Source: Luteibacter aegosomaticola
GTDB lineage: Bacteria > Pseudomonadota > Gammaproteobacteria > Xanthomonadales > Rhodanobacteraceae
Assembly: GCF_023078475.1 (NCBI RefSeq)
Contig: NZ_CP095741.1
Span: 4,682,501 to 4,746,500, forward strand
DNA: 64,000 nt
Reading direction: 5' to 3'
Part shown: positions 59,114 through 64,000 of the stretch, one piece after another
How the letters are laid out: each line of letters opens with the position of its first letter
Position numbering within the stretch: the stretch's first letter is position 1
Notes under the pieces: generated by a model
The model's input: only the letters and a program-made list of their open reading frames with translations
Database searches by the model: none
Told to the model about the DNA's origin: nothing
Made by a program: the position numbers and the translations under genes

Positions 59114-60343
59114 ATGAATCCAGCACACCAGGGCAACACACCAGGCAACGTCGAAAGCGACGTAGGCCGCGTGCGTATCTTCGACACCACCTTGCGCGAC
59201 GGCGAACAGGCCCCTGGGTTTTCCATGGACCGACGCGCCAAACTGCGCATGGCGCATGCCCTGGAAGCACTGGGCGTCGACATCATCGAAGCAGGGTTTC
59301 CGCAGGCTTCACCCGATGATTTCGCCGCCGTCGCCGAGATCGCAAGGACACTGAAAACTCCGACGGTCGCCGCGCTGGCACGATGCCAACCCGGTGATAT
59401 CGATGCCGCCGGAAAGGCCCTGGAAGGGGCAAGGCAATCACGGATCCACCTGTTCCTGTCCACCTCCCCGCTGCACCGAGAGCACAAGCTGGGGAAATCG
59501 AAGCAAGAAGTGATCGACATCGCCGCCGCGGCGATCACCCGGGCCAAGGCCCTGGCCCACGAAGTTGAATTTTCCGCCGAAGATGCCCTGCGCACCGAGC
59601 CGGATTACCTCGCCGAGATCTTCTCGGTCGCCGTTGAAGCCGGCGCCTGCGTCCTGAACGCCCCCGACACCGTCGGCTATACCACTCCCGCTGAAATCAT
59701 CGAGATGTTCCGCTACCTGCAGCAACACGTGCGCGGGGCGGACAAGGTCATCTTCTCCACGCATTGCCACGACGATCTGGGCATGGCCGTCGCCAACAGC
59801 CTGGCTGCGATCAGCGCGGGTGCGCGCCAGGTCGAATGCACGATCAACGGTATCGGCGAGCGCGCCGGCAACGCCGCGCTGGAAGAGATCGTGATGGCGC
59901 TGCACACGCGCCGCCCGCTGTTCAAGCTGGATACCGGCATCGTCACCCAGCACCTGTACCCGACCTCGCGCCTGCTCACCGAAGTGACCGGCCAGGCTGT
60001 CCCACGCAACAAAGCCATCGTGGGCGATAACGCCTTCGCGCATGAATCGGGCATCCACCAGCACGGCATGCTCAAGCATCGCGGCACCTACGAAATCATG
60101 AGCCCGCAGGATGTCGGCGCGAAGACCTCGCTCGTCCTGGGCAAGCACTCGGGCCGCCACGCCCTGCGCCAGCGCCTCGTCGAACTCGATTACGAGGTCG
60201 ATGAAACCACACTGGATGCCGTCTTCGAGCGCTTCAAGGTCGTCGCCGACCAGCAGCGCTCCGTTACCAACGATGACCTCGTCGCGCTCATGGGCGCATT
60301 CGAAGCCGAAAACGAGACCGCGGCCGTCGCGGTCCAGTCCTGA
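59114..60343 (+). CDS. leuA: 2-isopropylmalate synthase, short form
   Basis: Condenses acetyl-CoA and 2-oxoisovalerate, first step of leucine synthesis. Catalytic barrel motifs: FDTTLRDGEQAPGFSM, the metal-binding HCHDDLGMAVANSLAAI and CTINGIGERAGNAALEEI, then HESGIHQHGM. It is 409 aa; classic LeuA is about 520 aa and ends with a leucine-binding regulatory domain, which is absent here. The stop lies directly before the ilvE Shine-Dalgarno with no further coding in other frames, so this is a natural short form. A homocitrate synthase identity is unlikely given the operon. Confidence 0.93.
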   Translation: MNPAHQGNTPGNVESDVGRVRIFDTTLRDGEQAPGFSMDRRAKLRMAHALEALGVDIIEAGFPQASPDDFAAVAEIARTLKTPTVAALARCQPGDIDAAGKALEGARQSRIHLFLSTSPLHREHKLGKSKQEVIDIAAAAITRAKALAHEVEFSAEDALRTEPDYLAEIFSVAVEAGACVLNAPDTVGYTTPAEIIEMFRYLQQHVRGADKVIFSTHCHDDLGMAVANSLAAISAGARQVECTINGIGERAGNAALEEIVMALHTRRPLFKLDTGIVTQHLYPTSRLLTEVTGQAVPRNKAIVGDNAFAHESGIHQHGMLKHRGTYEIMSPQDVGAKTSLVLGKHSGRHALRQRLVELDYEVDETTLDAVFERFKVVADQQRSVTNDDLVALMGAFEAENETAAVAVQS

Positions 60344-60353
60344 AGGAGGATCC

Positions 60354-61301
60354 ATGGAAGCCCCGACCCATCTCTGGCACAACGGCCGCATCAAGGCCTG
60401 GGCCGAAGCCACCTGCCACGTTGGCGCACATGCGCTGCACTACGGCTCCTCCGTATTCGAAGGCATCCGCGTGTACAGCACGCCGGATGGCCCGCGTTAC
60501 TTCCGCCTGGATGAGCACACCGAGCGCCTGTTCCACTCGGCTCGCGTGTACGACCTGGTGATGCCGTACGACGCCGCCACGATCAACCGCGCCTGCCGCG
60601 AGGTGATCACCGCGAACGACCTGAAGTCTGCCTACGTGCGCCCCATCGTGTATCGCAGCGGCTTCACCTTCAGCCTGGCGCCGTCGCTGGATACCGCCGT
60701 GGATGTCGCGATCATCGCGCTGCCCTGGGGCGCGTACCACGGTGCCGACGCGATCGAGAAAGGCGTCGATGTCTGCGTTTCCTCCTGGAACCGTGCGGCG
60801 CCGAATACGTTCCCGAGCGGTGCGAAGGCGGGTGGCAACTACCTCAACAGCCAGCTGATCGCGCGCGAAGCGATCAACGGCGGTTATGCCGAAGGCATCG
60901 CGCTGGGTACCGACGGCCTGCTGAGCGAAGGCGCGGGCGAGAACCTTTTCGTGGTGCGCAAGGGCGTGATCTACACCCCGCCCGCTGCCGCGTCGATCCT
61001 GTGTGGCATCACCCGTGATTCGATCCTGATCCTGGCGAAGGAGCTGGGCTACGAAGTGGTCGAGCAGCCGCTGCCGCGCGAAATGCTGTATTTCGCGGAC
61101 GAGGTGTTCATGACCGGCACCGCCGCCGAAGTGACCGCCGTGCGCTCGGTCGATCGCAAGCCCGTCGGCAGTGGCCGCCCGGGACCGATTACCCGCGCCC
61201 TGCAGGATGCCTTCTTCGGCCTGTTCGATGGCCGCACCGAAGACCGCTGGGGCTGGCTCACGCCGGTGGAAGAAGCCACGGCCGGGAGGGTCGCGGCATG
61301 A
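60354..61301 (+). CDS. ilvE: Branched-chain amino acid aminotransferase
   Basis: A 315-aa fold-type IV PLP enzyme making the last step to Leu, Ile and Val. [12 protein letters not shown] near the N-terminus, PLP lysine K158 in [15 protein letters not shown], and [10 protein letters not shown] / [15 protein letters not shown] bind the cofactor. AGGAGG precedes the ATG. Its place inside the leu operon, between leuA and leuC, lets it supply the final transamination. Confidence 0.95.
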   Translation: MEAPTHLWHNGRIKAWAEATCHVGAHALHYGSSVFEGIRVYSTPDGPRYFRLDEHTERLFHSARVYDLVMPYDAATINRACREVITANDLKSAYVRPIVYRSGFTFSLAPSLDTAVDVAIIALPWGAYHGADAIEKGVDVCVSSWNRAAPNTFPSGAKAGGNYLNSQLIAREAINGGYAEGIALGTDGLLSEGAGENLFVVRKGVIYTPPAAASILCGITRDSILILAKELGYEVVEQPLPREMLYFADEVFMTGTAAEVTAVRSVDRKPVGSGRPGPITRALQDAFFGLFDGRTEDRWGWLTPVEEATAGRVAA

Positions 61302-62713
61302 GCGCGCGCACCCTGTTCGACAAGGTGTGGGATGCCCACCAGGTAACGGCCGAGACCGATAGCACGCCGGGCGTGCTGTACATCGACCTGCACATGGTCC
61401 ACGAAGTGACTTCGCCGCAGGCGTTCGACGAACTGCGCACGCGCGGCCTGAAGGTGCGCCGTCCGGATCGCACGCTGGCGACGCTGGATCATTCGACTCC
61501 CACCCTGCCGGCCGGCGCGGATGGCAAGCGCCCGTATTTCACGAAGGAAGCCGAAGCCCAGGTCGCCAAGCTCGAGGCCAACGTCGCCGAGTTCGGCATC
61601 GACCTGATGGGCTGGGATAGCCCGCATCGTGGCGTCGTCCACGTGGCGGGCCCCGAAGTCGGTGCGACGCACCCGGGCATGACCATCGTCTGCGGCGATA
61701 GCCACACGGCGACGCATGGCGCGTTCGGCGCACTGGCCTTCGGCATCGGCACCACTGAGGTCGGCCATGTGCTGGCCACGCAGTGCCTGCTCCAGCGCAA
61801 ACCGAAGTCGTTCGCCATCCACGTCGATGGCCAGCTGCAGCCCGGCGTCACCGCGAAGGATCTGATCCTGCACATCATCGGGAAGATCGGCATCGGCGGT
61901 GGTACCGGCCACGTGCTCGAGTACACCGGCGAGGCGGTGCGTGCGCTGTCGATGGAAGAGCGCATGACCGTGTGCAACATGTCGATCGAAGCCGGCGCTC
62001 GCGCGGGTCTGATCGCACCGGACGAAAAGACCTTCGCATGGCTGAAGGGCCGCGAGCGCGCACCGCAGGGTGCCGCATGGGAGGCCGCCGTCGCCAACTG
62101 GCGCACGCTGACCACCGATGAAGGTGCCACCTACGATCGCGAAGTCCGCGTCGATGCATCGACGATCCAGCCTTCGGTCACCTACGGCACCCACCCCGGC
62201 ATGGTGGTGCCCATCCACGCGCCCGTGCCGGCCGCCGCGGATGCACTGGAACAGCGCGCGCTGGACTACATGAAGGTGACCGCAGGCAAGCCGATCGCCG
62301 GCGAAGCGGTCGATGTCGTGTTCATCGGCAGCTGTACGAACGGCCGCCTCTCCGACCTGCGTGCCGCCGCCGAGATCCTGCGTGGCCGCCGCGTCGCCGA
62401 AGGCGTACGCATGCTCGTCGTACCCGGCTCCGAACAGGTACGCCGTGACGCGGAAAGCGAAGGCCTGCACGAAGTGTTCCTGAGCGCCGGTGCCGAATGG
62501 CGCCAGCCGGGTTGCTCCATGTGCATCGCCATGAACGGTGACATGGCCCAGCCGGGCCAGCTCGTCGTCGCCACCAGCAACCGCAACTTCGAAGGCCGCC
62601 AGGGCAAGGGCGCACGCACCGTGCTGGCCAGCCCGCTTGTCGCCGCTGCCTCCGCCGTGGCCGGCCGCGTCGCCGACCCGCGTGACTACATGAACCAGGA
62701 AGTCGCCGCATGA
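61298..62713 (+). CDS. leuC: 3-isopropylmalate dehydratase large subunit
   Basis: A 471-aa aconitase-family subunit. The [4Fe-4S] ligands are in FIGSCTNGR and [41 protein letters not shown] is the family signature. Overlaps ilvE and leuD by 4 bp each, so the subunits are translated in step. Confidence 0.97.
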   Translation: MSARTLFDKVWDAHQVTAETDSTPGVLYIDLHMVHEVTSPQAFDELRTRGLKVRRPDRTLATLDHSTPTLPAGADGKRPYFTKEAEAQVAKLEANVAEFGIDLMGWDSPHRGVVHVAGPEVGATHPGMTIVCGDSHTATHGAFGALAFGIGTTEVGHVLATQCLLQRKPKSFAIHVDGQLQPGVTAKDLILHIIGKIGIGGGTGHVLEYTGEAVRALSMEERMTVCNMSIEAGARAGLIAPDEKTFAWLKGRERAPQGAAWEAAVANWRTLTTDEGATYDREVRVDASTIQPSVTYGTHPGMVVPIHAPVPAAADALEQRALDYMKVTAGKPIAGEAVDVVFIGSCTNGRLSDLRAAAEILRGRRVAEGVRMLVVPGSEQVRRDAESEGLHEVFLSAGAEWRQPGCSMCIAMNGDMAQPGQLVVATSNRNFEGRQGKGARTVLASPLVAAASAVAGRVADPRDYMNQEVAA

Positions 62714-63306
62714 GCACCACGACCCGCCCGCTCACCTACGTGCATTCGCGCACCGCGGTGCTGCGCGATGAAAACATCGATACCGACCGGATCATCCCGG
62801 CGCGCTTCCTCACGACGACGGAACGCACCGGCCTCGGCAAGCACGCGTTCGAAGACTGGCGCTATGCCGCCGACGGCAGCGATGACCCGGCATTCCCGCT
62901 GAACCAGCCGCAGGCGAAGGGTTGCTCGATCCTCGTGGCCGGCCGCAACTTCGGCTGCGGCTCGTCGCGCGAGCACGCGCCGTGGGCGCTGCTGGATTAC
63001 GGCATCCAGGCTGTCATCTCCAACGAGATCGCCGACATCTTCCGCGGTAACGCGCTGAAGAACGGCCTGCTCGCCATCGTGCTTTCCGATGCCGAACACC
63101 GCTGGCTGCTGGATAACCCCGGCGTTGAGCTGCGCATCGATATCGCCAGCAGCAGCATCCGCCTGCCCGATGGCGGAACCATCCATTTCGAACTCGAACC
63201 GTTCGCCCGCCATTGCTTGCTCAACGGCGTGGACCAGATGGGCTTCCTGCTGCAGCAGGACAGCACCATCAACGCCTATGAACAACGCGTGGAGAAAGCC
63301 GCATGA
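62710..63306 (+). CDS. leuD: 3-isopropylmalate dehydratase small subunit
   Basis: A 198-aa swivel-domain partner of Leu[14 protein letters not shown] near the N-terminus and [25 protein letters not shown] are the LeuD signatures. Overlaps leuC and leuB by 4 bp. Confidence 0.97.
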   Translation: MSTTTRPLTYVHSRTAVLRDENIDTDRIIPARFLTTTERTGLGKHAFEDWRYAADGSDDPAFPLNQPQAKGCSILVAGRNFGCGSSREHAPWALLDYGIQAVISNEIADIFRGNALKNGLLAIVLSDAEHRWLLDNPGVELRIDIASSSIRLPDGGTIHFELEPFARHCLLNGVDQMGFLLQQDSTINAYEQRVEKAA

Positions 63307-64000
63307 AGAAGGCCCAGATCGTCGTATTGCCGGGTGACGGCATTGGCCCCGAAGTCGCCGCAGCTGGCGTGGCCGTGCTGCGCGCCGTCGCCGAACGCTA
63401 CGGCCACCAGTTCACCTTCACCGAGCATGCGATCGGCGGCGACGCCATCGACCGCTTCAACGATCCGCTGCCGCAGGCCACGCGCGACGCGCTGCTCGCC
63501 TGCGACGCGATCCTTCTGGGCGCCGTGGGTGGCCCGAAGTGGTCCGACCCGTCGGCGAAGATCCGCCCGGAGCAGGGCTTGCTGGCCATGCGCAAGCTGC
63601 TCGGCGTGTTCGCCAACGTGCGCCCGCTGAAGCTGCACCCGCGTACCGCCGCGCTCTCGCCGCTGAAGCCCGAGCGCACCCAGGGTGTCGATCTGGTCTT
63701 CATCCGCGAACTCACCGGCGGTATCTACTTCGGCGCGAAGACGCGCAGCGAAACCGATGCCACCGACGAATGCCGCTACAGCGTCGAGGAAGTGGAGCGC
63801 GTCGTGCGCCACGCCTTCGAGCTGGCCCGTACCCGCCGCAAGAAGGTCACCTCGGTCGACAAGGCCAACGTGCTGGAGACCTCGCGCCTGTGGCGTTCGG
63901 TGGCAACACGCATGGGTGCCGAGTACCCGGATGTGGCGCTGGAACACCAGCTGGTCGATTCCATGGCCATGCACCTGCTGACCCACCCGGCCGACTACGA
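63303..64000 (+). CDS. leuB: 3-isopropylmalate dehydrogenase (N-terminal part)
   Basis: Oxidises 3-isopropylmalate. The first 232 residues are visible: [31 protein letters not shown], the substrate-binding [35 protein letters not shown] and [17 protein letters not shown]. The frame continues past the right window edge. Last visible gene of the operon. Confidence 0.97.
   Translation, partial: MKKAQIVVLPGDGIGPEVAAAGVAVLRAVAERYGHQFTFTEHAIGGDAIDRFNDPLPQATRDALLACDAILLGAVGGPKWSDPSAKIRPEQGLLAMRKLLGVFANVRPLKLHPRTAALSPLKPERTQGVDLVFIRELTGGIYFGAKTRSETDATDECRYSVEEVERVVRHAFELARTRRKKVTSVDKANVLETSRLWRSVATRMGAEYPDVALEHQLVDSMAMHLLTHPADY

Noticed and set aside
59114..60343. LeuA truncated by frameshift
   Set aside because: The stop is followed at once by AGGAGG and the ilvE ATG, with no leftover regulatory-domain sequence in other frames.

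Overview
The window is chromosomal DNA of a high-GC gammaproteobacterium. Its gene content (NrdAB, QueF, an Oar-like TonB receptor, a thr operon whose homoserine dehydrogenase lacks a fused aspartokinase, an attenuator-led leu operon) and its dense GTAGGAGC-type palindromic repeats fit the Xanthomonadales, most likely the Rhodanobacteraceae (Luteibacter/Dyella-like). That placement is inference from protein style, not a database match. No phage, transposase, CRISPR array or plasmid function was seen.

Layout. 1-2.9 kb: end of nrdA, then nrdB. 3-8.7 kb: thioesterase, a MerR regulator with its target aldo/keto reductase, queF, a lipoprotein, a PEP-mutase-like enzyme and two small stress-type proteins. 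8.7-15.5 kb: a two-component system with a thioredoxin-like gene, divergent from ohr-bufA1-doxX-hydrolase-bufA2-bufB-bufC, a bufferin-type (MNIO/DUF692) copper-peptide locus. 15.5-21.5 kb: a second two-component system, a sterol desaturase with a discoidin protein, a UDG-like protein, tRNA-Arg(CCG) and a LytTR regulator. 21.6-30.1 kb: M61 peptidase, two tandem beta-barrel paralogues, an Oar-like TonB receptor, a GST and a DUF1697 protein. 30.1-35.1 kb: a lower-GC minus-strand island with three paralogous lipoproteins, two small paralogues and a decayed two-partner-secretion transporter gene. 35.1-44.3 kb: amino acid permease, then a phosphate-ester group (GDPD, TonB receptor, phosphodiesterase, CpdB-like nucleotidase). 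44.4-48 kb: thr leader peptide, hom, thrB, thrC. 48.2-56.8 kb: OprD-like porin and MHS transporter divergent from an IclR regulator and five CoA-ester genes. 56.9-58.4 kb: two secreted unknowns. 58.8-64 kb: leader peptide, attenuator, leuA, ilvE, leuC, leuD and partial leuB.

How it works together. Two amino acid operons are controlled by leader peptides that share one promoter geometry (TTGACA, 18 bp, TA-rich -10, 7 nt, ATG), which predicts that both leader peptides are translated from leaderless transcripts. The bufferin locus joins two Cys-rich precursors, one modifying enzyme and its partner to peroxide and thiol functions. The 48-57 kb cluster looks like uptake and CoA-dependent breakdown of an unidentified carboxylate, using a crotonase without the usual catalytic glutamates. 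At least ten palindromic repeat sites of two families sit between genes throughout.
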